DNA of 64,000 bases from Bog-473 sp963836605 (GCA_963836605.1 CAWIKB010000009.1:992001-1056000); one strand, 5' to 3'. Shown: positions 32,363 through 41,513, counted from the stretch's first letter. Numbers and translations: made by a program. Notes: generated by a model not told the origin, from the letters alone.

Positions 32363-33310
32363 GTGGTCAGGTACGTGGCGAAGCGGGTGGTGCTGCTCAT
32401 CATCATCATCTTCTTCGTCTCGGCGGCGGCGTTCTTCCTGGTGCACCTCCTCCCGGGCAACCCGACGGTCACCATCCTCGGGCCCAACGACACGGCGCAC
32501 AACGCGGCCCTCCTGAACCACCAGCTCGGACTGGACAAGCCGCTCTTCCAGCAGTACCTCATCTGGATCAGCCACGTCTTCCAGGGGAACCTGGGCCAGT
32601 CGTACACCACACATCAGACGACGGTCAGCATCATCTCCCAGGCCTTCCCCATCGACGTCGAGTTGATCGTGATCTCGCAGGTCCTGGCCTTCGCCGTCGC
32701 CATGCCCATGGCCATGATCGCCTCCCGCCGGCCGAACCGCCTATTCGACCAGACCGCCAACAGCACGACCTTCGGCATGCTGGCTCTCCCCCCGTTCATC
32801 GTCGCCCCGGTCTTCGTCCTCCTCTTCGCCGTGCACTGGCACATCTTCCCGGGGCCGGCGTCCTATGTCCCCCTGTCCCAGAACGTCTGGACCAACCTCG
32901 ACGCCATGCTGTTGCCGTCGATCGTGCTGGCCATGGGGTCGATCGTGGTCTACTTCCGCCTCCTGCGGAACGACCTCATCTCCACCCTGCAGGAGGACTT
33001 CATCACCATGGCGCGTTCGAAGGGGCTGAGCGACCGGCGGATCATGTGGCGCCATGCCCTGCGACCCTCGTCGATCTCGCTGCTGGCCTCGGCCGGGGTG
33101 ACCATCGGCGCCCTCATCGCGGGCACTTTCGTGGTCGAGGTGCTGTTGCAGCTACCCGGGCTGGGCTTCCAGCTCGTCTCGAGCATCAACCAGGACGACT
33201 ACACGGTCGTGCAGGGCATCACCCTCTTCGTGGCGGTTGCCATCGTGCTCGTGAACTTCATCATCGATTTCCTCTTCACCATCATCGACCCGAGGATCGC
33301 CCGTGACTGA
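32363..33310 (+). CDS. dppB: Dipeptide-type ABC transporter permease
   Basis: This 315-residue permease of the DppB/OppB family has an N-terminal TM helix (YVAKRVVLLIIIIFFVSAA) followed by the hallmark LLPGNPTVTILG. Five or so further helices follow, plus the ATPase-contact EAA loop FITMARSKGLSDRRIMWRHA. The GTG start has GGGAGG nine bases upstream. It is first in dppB-dppC-dppD-dppF, with all junctions overlapping. The transported solute could be oligopeptides, nickel or other small solutes; family membership alone does not say. Confidence 0.92.
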   Translation: MVRYVAKRVVLLIIIIFFVSAAAFFLVHLLPGNPTVTILGPNDTAHNAALLNHQLGLDKPLFQQYLIWISHVFQGNLGQSYTTHQTTVSIISQAFPIDVELIVISQVLAFAVAMPMAMIASRRPNRLFDQTANSTTFGMLALPPFIVAPVFVLLFAVHWHIFPGPASYVPLSQNVWTNLDAMLLPSIVLAMGSIVVYFRLLRNDLISTLQEDFITMARSKGLSDRRIMWRHALRPSSISLLASAGVTIGALIAGTFVVEVLLQLPGLGFQLVSSINQDDYTVVQGITLFVAVAIVLVNFIIDFLFTIIDPRIARD

Positions 33311-34220
33311 ACTCCTCTCGCCCGACGCCGCCCCGCTCATGCCCGGCATGGCCTCCAGCTCCATCAACGAAGAGGGGGAGGAGACCAAGAAGAAGCTCGG
33401 CATCTTCTTCTGGATCTGTGTCGGATGGATCGCCCTCGTCATCCTGCTGGCCGTCTTCGCCAACCTGCTCCCCCTGCCCAATCCGACCTTCCAGAACTAC
33501 TCGGCGCCGCAGAACGCCAGCCCGGCGATGGGGCACCTCCTCGGCACCGACGACCTCAACCGGGACATCCTGAGCCGACTGATCTTCGGGGCGCGGGTGT
33601 CGCTGATCGTCGGCTTCGGGGGGGCCCTCATCGGCCTGGCGCTCGGCGGCATCCCCGCCATGATCTCGGCCTACCGCCGGGGCCGGGTCGACACCTTGCT
33701 GAACACGACCTCCTACGTCGTGCTCGCCTTCCCCGCCATCGTGGCCGTGATCGCCATCGTGACCTTCTGGGGCCACGCCCTGTGGAAGATCACCATCATC
33801 GTCGGGGTGGCCAGCGCACCGCTGATCTTCCGCGTCATCCGGGCCTCGACGCTCTCCTATGCCACCCGGGACTTCGTCCTGGCGGCCAAGGCCCTCGGGG
33901 CCAGCGACCGCAGGATCCTGGCCCGGGAGATCCTGCCCAACATCATGCCGACCGTCGTGTCCTTCGGGCTGATCGCCGTGGCCACCATCATTGTCCTGGA
34001 GGGATCGCTGGCCTTCCTGGGCCTGTCGGTCCAGCCCCCGACCCCGAGCTGGGGCAACATGCTCAACGAGAGCATCCCGCTGCTGTCCGGCCCCAAGGGC
34101 CAGACCAACCCCTGGCTGGTCATCTTCCCGGCCACGGCCATGTTCCTGCTGCTCTTCACCCTCAATGTGGTCGCCGACAAGTTGCGCACCCACTTCGACG
34201 TCACCGAGGTCAAACTATGA
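33303..34220 (+). CDS. dppC: Dipeptide-type ABC transporter permease
   Basis: This 305-residue permease of the DppC/OppC family has about 35 cytoplasmic N-terminal residues with a lysine cluster, a first TM helix (FFWICVGWIALVILLAVFA), then GHLLGTDDLNRDILSRLIFG, the usual DppC signature. The EAA loop is FVLAAKALGASDRRILAREI, followed by LAFLGLSVQPPTPSWGNML. It starts eight bases inside dppB with a GTG and ends in an ATGA overlap with dppD. It pairs with DppB to form the membrane channel. Confidence 0.93.
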   Translation: MTELLSPDAAPLMPGMASSSINEEGEETKKKLGIFFWICVGWIALVILLAVFANLLPLPNPTFQNYSAPQNASPAMGHLLGTDDLNRDILSRLIFGARVSLIVGFGGALIGLALGGIPAMISAYRRGRVDTLLNTTSYVVLAFPAIVAVIAIVTFWGHALWKITIIVGVASAPLIFRVIRASTLSYATRDFVLAAKALGASDRRILAREILPNIMPTVVSFGLIAVATIIVLEGSLAFLGLSVQPPTPSWGNMLNESIPLLSGPKGQTNPWLVIFPATAMFLLLFTLNVVADKLRTHFDVTEVKL

Positions 34221-35224
34221 GCCCGCTGCTGGAAGTCGACGATCTCCACGTCACCTTCGCCACCCCACGGGGCGACCTGCGGGCCGTCCAGGGAGTCTCG
34301 CTCAGCTTGGAGCAGGGGAAGACCCTGGGCATAGTGGGTGAGTCGGGTTCGGGCAAGACCGTCCTCTCACGCGCCATCATGGGCCTCCTGCCCCGGGCCG
34401 GCGCCACCCAGACCGGTTCGGTGCGCTACGAGGGCGACGAGATCCTCAATGCCCCCAACGCGCGCCTGCGCAAACTGTGGGGCACCCACATCGCCATGGT
34501 CTTCCAGGACCCCATGACCTCGCTCAACCCGGTGCTGCGCATCGGTCAGCAGATCACCGAGCCGCTCAAGCTGCACCTGCACCTCGACCGGGACGAGGCC
34601 AAGGAGACCGCCCTCTCCCTCCTGACCCAGGTGGGCATCCCGTCGCCCCTGGAGCGCTACGGCGCCTACCCCCACCAGCTCTCCGGCGGGATGCGGCAAC
34701 GGGTGATGATCGCCATCGCCCTGGCCTGCGCCCCCCGCCTGCTCATGGCCGACGAACCGACCACCGGTCTCGACGTCACCGTGCAGGCCCAGATCCTCGA
34801 CCTGCTGGCCACCCTGCAGCGGGACCGCCAGATGGGCATGATCCTGGTCACCCACGACCTGGGCGTGGTGGCCACCCGGACCGACGAGATCATCGTCATG
34901 TACGCCGGCAACGTGGTGGAGCGGGCGCCCACCCGCGTCCTGTTCTCCCAGATGGCCATGCCCTACACCGAGGCCCTCCTGCGCTCGACCCCCCGCATCG
35001 ACAACCCCAGCCACACGCGCCTGACGACCATCGAGGGTCGTCCCCCTGATCTGGTCGCACCGCCGGCGGGATGCCCCTTCGCCCCGCGCTGCCCCTACGC
35101 CCGGGACAAGTGCCGCAGTGAGAAGCCGCCGCTCGTGGCCAGTTCGGTCCCGGGGCACAGCTACGCCTGCTGGTTCCCCCTCGGCACCCAGGCGCGCGTC
35201 ACCACCACGGCCGGTGTGGCGTGA
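34217..35224 (+). CDS. dppD: Dipeptide-type ABC transporter ATPase
   Basis: This 335-residue ATPase has Walker A GESGSGKT, Q-loop VFQDPMTSLNP, signature LSGGMRQRV, Walker B LLMADEPTTGLD and H-loop VTHDLGVV. The C-terminal oligopeptide-transporter extension ends with the cysteine cluster GCPFAPRCPYARDKC, which in DppD/OppD proteins binds an Fe-S cluster. The start codon is embedded in the dppC stop (ATGA) and the end overlaps dppF (GTGA). All catalytic motifs are canonical. Confidence 0.94.
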   Translation: MSPLLEVDDLHVTFATPRGDLRAVQGVSLSLEQGKTLGIVGESGSGKTVLSRAIMGLLPRAGATQTGSVRYEGDEILNAPNARLRKLWGTHIAMVFQDPMTSLNPVLRIGQQITEPLKLHLHLDRDEAKETALSLLTQVGIPSPLERYGAYPHQLSGGMRQRVMIAIALACAPRLLMADEPTTGLDVTVQAQILDLLATLQRDRQMGMILVTHDLGVVATRTDEIIVMYAGNVVERAPTRVLFSQMAMPYTEALLRSTPRIDNPSHTRLTTIEGRPPDLVAPPAGCPFAPRCPYARDKCRSEKPPLVASSVPGHSYACWFPLGTQARVTTTAGVA

Positions 35225-36285
35225 GCACGAACGGCACTCCCATACCCCCCGGCGGCGGGGCCGCCATGACCAGCCCCGGGGCCGCGACCGGCACCGGGGC
35301 CGCGACCAGCACCACCAGCAGCACCGACGCCGGGCCCCTACTGCGCGTGGAGGACCTCCATGTCTCGTTCACCAAGGGCAAGGCCACCGTGCAGGCGGTG
35401 GCCGGCATCAGCTTCGGCATCGACCGGGGCGAGACGCTCGGCCTGGTCGGCGAGTCCGGGTGCGGGAAGTCCACGACCGGGCGCGCCGTCATCCAGGTGG
35501 AGAAGCCCACCTCGGGCAAGGTCACCTTCGGGGAACTCGAACTGACCGCCCTGGATCGCTCCGACCTGCGCACGTTGCGCACCCGGGTGCAGATGATCTT
35601 CCAGGACCCCGTGTCCTCGTTGAACCCGCGCCGGCGGGTCCGCGACATCGTGGCCGAGCCCCTCAACATCTGGCGGATCGGGACGAAGGAGGAGCGCCGC
35701 GACAAGGCCGACGCCATGCTCGATTCCGTCGGCATCGATCCCGTCCTCTCAGGCGGTCGTCGGCCCCGTGAATTCTCCGGTGGGCAGTGTCAGCGCATCA
35801 GCATCGCTCGGGCCCTGGTGCTCCAGCCTCAGCTGCTGGTGTGCGACGAGATCGTGTCCGCGCTCGACGTGTCGGTGCAGGCCCAGATCCTGAACCTGCT
35901 CGAGGACCTGAAGCGCCAGTACAACCTCACGATCCTCTTCATTGCCCACGACCTGGCCGTGGTCAAGAACGTCAGCGACCGGGTCGCGGTGATGTATCTC
36001 GGCCGCCTCTGCGAGATCGCCCCGTCCGACGTCCTCTACCAAGCCCCGGCCCACCACTACACCGATGCCCTGCTCTCCGCCGCGGTCGAGCCCGATCCCG
36101 ACGCCACCCGCACGCAGGTGGTGCTGGCCGGAGAGCCCCCGAGCCCGATCAATCCCCCTTCGGGCTGCCGCTTCCGCACCCGGTGCCCCCGGGCCGAACC
36201 TCGCTGCGCCGAGGAAGTGCCCGAGCTCCGCACCATCGCTCCCGGCCATGAGGTGGCCTGCCACTTCCCCCTCGTGGGTGTGTGA
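35221..36285 (+). CDS. dppF: Dipeptide-type ABC transporter ATPase
   Basis: This 354-residue ATPase begins with an unusual low-complexity Gly/Ala/Thr/Ser leader of about 35 residues before LLRVEDLHVSF. Walker A is GESGCGKST, Q-loop MIFQDPVSSLNP, signature FSGGQCQRI and H-loop IAHDLAVV. Walker B reads LLVCDEIVSALD: the catalytic Glu is present, but the almost invariant Pro after it is Ile. The C terminus has the cysteine motif GCRFRTRCPRAEPRC. It overlaps dppD at its start and the ATP-grasp gene at its end (both GTGA). No substrate-binding protein follows. Confidence 0.93.
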   Translation: MSTNGTPIPPGGGAAMTSPGAATGTGAATSTTSSTDAGPLLRVEDLHVSFTKGKATVQAVAGISFGIDRGETLGLVGESGCGKSTTGRAVIQVEKPTSGKVTFGELELTALDRSDLRTLRTRVQMIFQDPVSSLNPRRRVRDIVAEPLNIWRIGTKEERRDKADAMLDSVGIDPVLSGGRRPREFSGGQCQRISIARALVLQPQLLVCDEIVSALDVSVQAQILNLLEDLKRQYNLTILFIAHDLAVVKNVSDRVAVMYLGRLCEIAPSDVLYQAPAHHYTDALLSAAVEPDPDATRTQVVLAGEPPSPINPPSGCRFRTRCPRAEPRCAEEVPELRTIAPGHEVACHFPLVGV

Positions 36286-37181
36286 CGGCGGCTGCCCGCC
36301 TGGCCGTCGCCGCATCGGCCCAGCACCCTGACCTCCGCCCCGATTGGCCCCTGCTCAGGGAGGCTCTGGCGCGCGTCGGCATCACGGCCACGACCGAGGT
36401 GTGGACCGACCCCTCGGCGAACTGGAGCGAGTACGACCTGGTGGTGGCCAACGGCGCCTGGGACAACATCCACCGCCCCGAAGAATTCCTGGCCTGGGCC
36501 GACCGCACGGCTGCCCTCGTCCCGATGGTCAACCCGCCGGCCACCCTCCGCTGGGGCATGGACAAGCACTACCTGGCCGCCCTGGCCGCCGCCGGGGTGG
36601 CGACCGTGCCGACCACCTGGCTGGGTCCGGCCGAGGCCCGGACGTCGGACGACGTGACCCTCCCCGACGGCGACGTCGTCGTCAAACCCACGATCTCGGG
36701 CGGAGGCTTCGACACGGCGCGCTATCGCCCCTCCGAAGGGGCGGCCGCCCGGGCCCACGTCCGAGCCGTCATTGGGGCGGGGCGGGGGGCCATGGTGCAG
36801 CCCTACCTGGGCGCCGTCGATACCGAGGGGGAGGGAGGTCTCATCTTCCTGGGCGGCCGGTTCAGCCACGCCTTTCGGAAGGGCCCGTTGCTCCGCGAGG
36901 GCGTCGGGCCGCAACCCCACCTCTGGCAGCACGAGCAGATCAGTGCCCTGCGGCCGACCTCCGACCAGCTGGCGGCGGCTCAGACCGCGCTCGCCGTGGC
37001 CGAGCACCTGCTGGGCCCCACCACCTATGCCCGGGCCGACATGGTCACACTGGCCGACGGCACGCCGGGCATCCTCGAACTCGAGTTGGTCGACCCCGCG
37101 CTCTACTTCGAGGTGCAACCGGCCGCCGCCACCCGGTTCGCCGAGGTCTTGGCCCGGCTCGTCGGCTCGGTCGCTCGCTAG
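36282..37181 (+). CDS. ATP-grasp family ligase, RimK/glutathione-synthetase-like
   Basis: This 299-residue protein has an N-terminal Rossmann-like part (YDLVVANGAWDNIHRP), then a lysine-containing ATP-grasp core (MDKHYLAALAAAGVATVPT, VVVKPTISGGGFDTARY, MVQPYLGAV) and the metal-binding end ADMVTLADGTPGILELELVDP. Such enzymes join a carboxylate to an amine or thiol through an acyl-phosphate; the substrate is unknown. It is coupled to dppF by a GTGA overlap, so it may act on what the transporter moves. It is convergent with rpsA, the two TAG stops sharing a CTAG palindrome. Confidence 0.82.
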   Translation: MTAAARLAVAASAQHPDLRPDWPLLREALARVGITATTEVWTDPSANWSEYDLVVANGAWDNIHRPEEFLAWADRTAALVPMVNPPATLRWGMDKHYLAALAAAGVATVPTTWLGPAEARTSDDVTLPDGDVVVKPTISGGGFDTARYRPSEGAAARAHVRAVIGAGRGAMVQPYLGAVDTEGEGGLIFLGGRFSHAFRKGPLLREGVGPQPHLWQHEQISALRPTSDQLAAAQTALAVAEHLLGPTTYARADMVTLADGTPGILELELVDPALYFEVQPAAATRFAEVLARLVGSVAR

Positions 37182-38611
37182 GCCGTTTCGGTGGGGGCCT
37201 CGGCGACCGAAGGCGCCGCGGCGGGGGCTTCGGGAGGGGCTTCTGCCACGACCTCGGCCGCGCCCTCCTCGGCCGCACCCTCTTCGCCTTCGGGCTTGGC
37301 GGTGCCGGTCACCTCGACGGCGAACTCGGCCCAGGCCGCCTGCGCCTCGGTCTCGGGGGTGAACTCGCCCTCGGCGTAGTCGAACCCGATGTAGTTGCCT
37401 TCCTCGTCATAGGCGTGCTCGCCGAAGGCCTCTCGGTACTCCTCGGAGACCTCGCCACCCTCCGCCGCCTGCTTGATGGACAGCGAGATCCGCCGGCGCT
37501 GCAGGTCGATGTCGATGATCTTGACCCACAGCTCCTCGCCGGGCGTCACCACCTGCTCAGGCAGGTCCACGTGGTGGGCCGCCATCTCCGAGATGTGCAC
37601 CAGCCCTTCGATGCCGTCGCCCACCTGGACGAAGGCGCCGAACGGCACCAGCTTGGTGATACGGCCGTAGACGAGCTGCCCCACGGCGTGGCTGTCGGCG
37701 AACTCCTGCCACGGGTCGGACTGGGTGGCCTTCAGCGACAGTGAGATGCGCTCCTTCTCGAGATCCACGTCGAGTACCTCGACCTCGATCTCGTCGCCCA
37801 CGGCCACCACCGAGGAGGGGTGGTCGACGTGCTTCCAACTCAATTCCGAGACGTGGACCAGGCCGTCCATCCCGCCCAGGTCGACGAAGGCGCCGAAGTT
37901 GACCACCGAGGAGACCACGCCCTTGCGACGCTCCCCCGGCTTGAGGTTGGCCAGGAAGTCTCCGCGCTGCTCCTTCTGCGCCTCCTCCAACCAGGCCCGC
38001 CGCGACAGCACCACGTTGTTGCGGTTGCGGTCGAGCTCGATGATCTTGGCCTCGATGACCTTGCCCACATAGGGCTGCAGCTCACGCACCCGGCGCAGTT
38101 CCACCAATGAGGCCGGCAGGAAGCCGCGCAGGCCGATGTCGACGATGAGCCCGCCCTTGACGACCTCGATGACCGGGCCGGTCACCATCTCGCCATCGTC
38201 CTTCTTCTTCTCGATCGTCGTCCAGGCCCGCTCGTACTGCGCCCGCTTCTTGGAGAGGACGAGCCGTCCCTCCTTGTCCTCCTTCTGCAGGACCAGGGCT
38301 TCGATCTCCTCGCCCAGGGACACGATCTCCTCGGGGTGCACGTCGTTGCGGATCGACAGCTCGCGAGCGGGGATGACGCCTTCGGACTTGAAGCCGATGT
38401 CGAGCAGGACCTCGTCCCGGTCGATCTTCACGACGGTGCCCATGATCACGTCGCCATCGTCGAACTCGATGATGGAGTCGCCCATCGCCTGTTCGAGATC
38501 GGCCTCGCCGAGGTCGTCGTCAACGATGGTGCGGGGGGTGTAGTTCCCCTCGGCGTCGAAGCGGCCCATGGCTTCGGGAGAGAGGAGGGCGGTGGTGCGC
38601 ACGTCGGACAT
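37178..38611 (-). CDS. rpsA: 30S ribosomal protein S1
   Basis: This 477-residue mRNA-binding ribosomal protein has four S1 OB-fold repeats, which can be recognised at VMGTVVKIDRDEVLLDIG, VTGPVIEVVKGGLIVDIG, RKGVVSSVVNFGAFVDLG and VYGRITKLVPFGAFVQVG. The fourth is followed by an actinobacterial-type acidic tail: YDEEGNYIGFDYAEGEF, then Ala/Glu/Pro-rich sequence to the end. The ATG at 38611 (MSDVRTTALL) is preferred over an upstream frame extension because the N terminus then matches other actinobacterial S1 proteins. It lies 94 bases after polA, the arrangement known from Mycobacterium. Confidence 0.96.
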   Translation of the reverse strand: MSDVRTTALLSPEAMGRFDAEGNYTPRTIVDDDLGEADLEQAMGDSIIEFDDGDVIMGTVVKIDRDEVLLDIGFKSEGVIPARELSIRNDVHPEEIVSLGEEIEALVLQKEDKEGRLVLSKKRAQYERAWTTIEKKKDDGEMVTGPVIEVVKGGLIVDIGLRGFLPASLVELRRVRELQPYVGKVIEAKIIELDRNRNNVVLSRRAWLEEAQKEQRGDFLANLKPGERRKGVVSSVVNFGAFVDLGGMDGLVHVSELSWKHVDHPSSVVAVGDEIEVEVLDVDLEKERISLSLKATQSDPWQEFADSHAVGQLVYGRITKLVPFGAFVQVGDGIEGLVHISEMAAHHVDLPEQVVTPGEELWVKIIDIDLQRRRISLSIKQAAEGGEVSEEYREAFGEHAYDEEGNYIGFDYAEGEFTPETEAQAAWAEFAVEVTGTAKPEGEEGAAEEGAAEVVAEAPPEAPAAAPSVAEAPTETA

Positions 38612-38705
38612 CGAGGTACTCGCTTTCAACTGCTGGTGACCGCGCCGGGGTCGGTGTGAGTCCACTAGGAGCCCGGCTGCCGGTGCCAGCGGGCAGTCCA
38701 GGTTA

Positions 38706-41513
38706 TCAGCCTTTGGCGGCAGCCCAGCTGGCGCCCGAGGCCATGGAAATGGTCAGGGGGACCTTGAGGTCGGCCGCCCCGGTCAGGGCATCCTCGGTGA
38801 GGCGGCTCACCTCCCCGTCTTCCCCCTCCGCCACTTCGACGATCACCTCGTCGTGGACCTGCAGCACCAGCCGGCTGGCCAACGCGCCCTCTTCGAGGGA
38901 GCGGTCCAAGCGCAGCAGGGCCACCTTGAAGATGTCGGCGGCCAGCCCCTGGATCCCCGCGTTCATGGCCTGGCGCTCCGCCGCCAGGCGCACCCGGTAG
39001 TTCGACGCGCCCAGATCGGGCAGCGGGCGGACCCGACCGAACTCGGTCACGGTGGCGCCGCGTAGGCGCGCCTCGGCCACCGTCTCGTCCATGTACTGCT
39101 TCACCCGCGGGAAGGCGCCGAAATACCGCTCGATAATGGCCGCCGCCTCTTCCACCGGCACACCCAGGCGCTGGCTCAGGCCGTAGGCCTCCATGCCGTA
39201 GGCCAGCCCGTAGGACACCATCTTGGAGTACTCGCGCTGGGTGTGCGTGACGTCCCCGGGTGCGATGCCGTAGACGCCCGAGGCCACCACCCGGTGGACG
39301 TCCGATCCCGACGTCATGGCTTCGATCAGCCCGGGGTCCCCGGACAGATGCGCGATGACCCGCAACTCGACCTGGTCGTAGTCGGCCACGAGGAAGCTGC
39401 ATCCAGGCGCCGGCACGAAGGCGCGCCGGAACTGCTTGCCCAGTTCGGTGCGCACCGGGATGTTGTGCAGATTGGGACGATCCGAGGAGATCCTGCCGGT
39501 TCGGGCCACCGTCTGCCCGAACGAGGCGTGGATGCGCCCGTCGTCGGCGACCTCGGCCAACAGGTTCTCGCCATAGGTGGAACGCAGTTTCTCGACCTCC
39601 CGATAGGAAAGCAGCGCCGCCACGATGGGGTGGGCGTCCCGCAGGCTCTCCAGGGTCTGGGCGTCGGTGGAGTAGCCGGTCTTCGTCTTCTTGCCGGGCT
39701 TCAGACCGAGCTCGTCGTAGAGCACCGTGCGCAGCTGCTTGGTCGAGTTCACGTTGAAGTCGTGACCGGCCAACTCGCACACCTTCGCCTGCAACGCCCC
39801 CGCCGACTCCTTCAAGCTGTCCGCGATGCCCTGGAGTTCGGCCCGGTCGATGCCGATCCCGGCGACCTCCATTTTGGCCAGGACCCGCACCAGCGGGGTC
39901 TCGATGTTGTCGTGCAGGGACACCATGTCCTCGGCCGCCAGGCGCACCCGGAAGGACGCGGCCAATCCCGCCGTGGCCCGGGCGTCGGCCGCGGCGGATC
40001 GGGCCACCTCGAGCGCGGCGTCGGTGAGCGCGGCGTCGGGCTCCTCCATGCTCAGCTGCAATTGGCCGTCGCTCAGCTGCAATTGGCCGTCGCCCTGGCG
40101 CAGGTGCTCGAGCTCGTACGCACCGGTCGAGGCATCGAGGAGATAGGCCGCCACGGCGACGTCCATGGAGAGTCCGGTGATGTCGAGGCCCAGCGGGAGC
40201 AGCGACCGCATGATCTCCTTCACGTTGTGACCGATCACCCCGCCGCCCGAGCGACCGAGAAGCGAGCGGAGGCGTTTGGCGACGGGGGCCGAGGTGAGGA
40301 GTCCCGCGGGGACCAGCACCGCCTCCCCGTTCCCCGAGGCCAGGGCCAACCCGACCAGCTCGCTCCGGCCCGGAGCGCCCAACCATCGGGCGGCCACGCT
40401 CAGCTCCGTGTCACCCAACGCGTCGAGGTCGGCTGTGGCCTGGGCGTCCGTCGTGGGCACCCGCACCTCGCTCTCCGGCGCGGCTGGTGCTTCCGTCCCG
40501 GCGGTTGGCGCCTTCGTGGCCCCGACGCCCTGCCCGGCCTCGACGGACTTCGCCTCGACGGACTTCACAGTGTTGGCCGTCCGCGCCGCTGATTCAGCGC
40601 TCGGCGCCCCCAACGCCCCCTCATCGAGCAGCTCCTCGAGCCGCTGCCAGTGCGTCTTCAACTCGTAGCGGGCGAAGGCGGCCTCGGCCACCGAGTGGTC
40701 CCATCCGCCCAGCCGCAGCTCGTCCACATGGACCCCCAGGGGCACATCGCGCACCAGGGGGATCACCGCCGCGTTCGATCGGGCCAGGGCCTCGTTGGCC
40801 CCCAGGTTCTCCCGCAGCTTGGGCGTCTGCTCGTCGAGGTGGGCGAAGATCCCGTCGAGATCTCCGTATTTGAGCAGCAGTTTCGCCGCGGTCTTCTCCC
40901 CCACCCCCGGCACGCCGGGCAGGTTGTCGGAAGGGTCCCCCCGCAGCGCGGCCAGCAGCACGTACAGCGACGGTGGCACCCCGGTGCGCTCGACGATGCC
41001 GGCCTCGTCGTACAGGGAGTAGTCGGTCACCCCGCGGCGGTTGTAGAGCACCCGCACGTAGGGATCCTCTATGAGTTGGAAGCTGTCCCGGTCCCCGGTC
41101 ACCACCACCACCTCGCACTGGCGATCCCGCGCTTCGGTGGCCAGGGTGGCGAGCACGTCGTCGGCCTCGAAGCCCGGGGCTCCGACCACGGGTATGGCCA
41201 GTGCTCCCATGACCTCACGGATCATCTCGAACTGCGGCGGCAGGGTGGCGGGGGTTTCGGCCCGGCCACTCTTGTAGTCCTCGACCATCTGGTCACGGAA
41301 GGTCTCGCCGGGCAGGTCGAACGCCACGGCCAGCGCGCCCGGCCGGTGGTCCTTGAGGATGTACACCACCATGGAGACGAATCCGTGCAGGGCGTTGGTC
41401 ACCTCTCCCTTGGTCGTGGCCAAGGTGTCGGGCAACGCGAAGAAGGCCCGGAAGGCCAGCGACATCCCGTCGAGGAGAAACAGTGCGCCTGGGCGTTCCT
41501 CCACCGGCGGCAC
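38706..41513 (-). CDS. polA: DNA polymerase I
   Basis: This 935-residue repair and Okazaki-fragment polymerase has an N-terminal 5'-3' nuclease (FLLDGMSLAFRAFFALP, GFEADDVLATLA, LPGVPGVGEKTAAKLL). A degenerate 3'-5' exonuclease domain lacks the catalytic DxE. The polymerase domain follows, with motif A LVADYDQVELRVIAHLSGD, O-helix SKMVSYGLAYGMEAYGL and motif C VLQVHDEVIVE. The O-helix has Tyr where E. coli has Phe762. The region between nuclease and exonuclease domains is Ala/Glu-rich and poorly conserved. The GTG start directly abuts the pdtaR stop. Confidence 0.97.
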   Translation of the reverse strand: MPPVEERPGALFLLDGMSLAFRAFFALPDTLATTKGEVTNALHGFVSMVVYILKDHRPGALAVAFDLPGETFRDQMVEDYKSGRAETPATLPPQFEMIREVMGALAIPVVGAPGFEADDVLATLATEARDRQCEVVVVTGDRDSFQLIEDPYVRVLYNRRGVTDYSLYDEAGIVERTGVPPSLYVLLAALRGDPSDNLPGVPGVGEKTAAKLLLKYGDLDGIFAHLDEQTPKLRENLGANEALARSNAAVIPLVRDVPLGVHVDELRLGGWDHSVAEAAFARYELKTHWQRLEELLDEGALGAPSAESAARTANTVKSVEAKSVEAGQGVGATKAPTAGTEAPAAPESEVRVPTTDAQATADLDALGDTELSVAARWLGAPGRSELVGLALASGNGEAVLVPAGLLTSAPVAKRLRSLLGRSGGGVIGHNVKEIMRSLLPLGLDITGLSMDVAVAAYLLDASTGAYELEHLRQGDGQLQLSDGQLQLSMEEPDAALTDAALEVARSAAADARATAGLAASFRVRLAAEDMVSLHDNIETPLVRVLAKMEVAGIGIDRAELQGIADSLKESAGALQAKVCELAGHDFNVNSTKQLRTVLYDELGLKPGKKTKTGYSTDAQTLESLRDAHPIVAALLSYREVEKLRSTYGENLLAEVADDGRIHASFGQTVARTGRISSDRPNLHNIPVRTELGKQFRRAFVPAPGCSFLVADYDQVELRVIAHLSGDPGLIEAMTSGSDVHRVVASGVYGIAPGDVTHTQREYSKMVSYGLAYGMEAYGLSQRLGVPVEEAAAIIERYFGAFPRVKQYMDETVAEARLRGATVTEFGRVRPLPDLGASNYRVRLAAERQAMNAGIQGLAADIFKVALLRLDRSLEEGALASRLVLQVHDEVIVEVAEGEDGEVSRLTEDALTGAADLKVPLTISMASGASWAAAKG
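40050..40091 (-). repeat. Perfect 21-bp tandem duplication inside polA
   Basis: Two identical 21-base units (40050-40070 and 40071-40091) encode a duplicated DGQLQLS heptapeptide. The duplication keeps frame and lies in the linker after the degenerate exonuclease domain, a place that can tolerate an insertion. It looks recent because the copies are identical at every third position. Confidence 0.9.
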
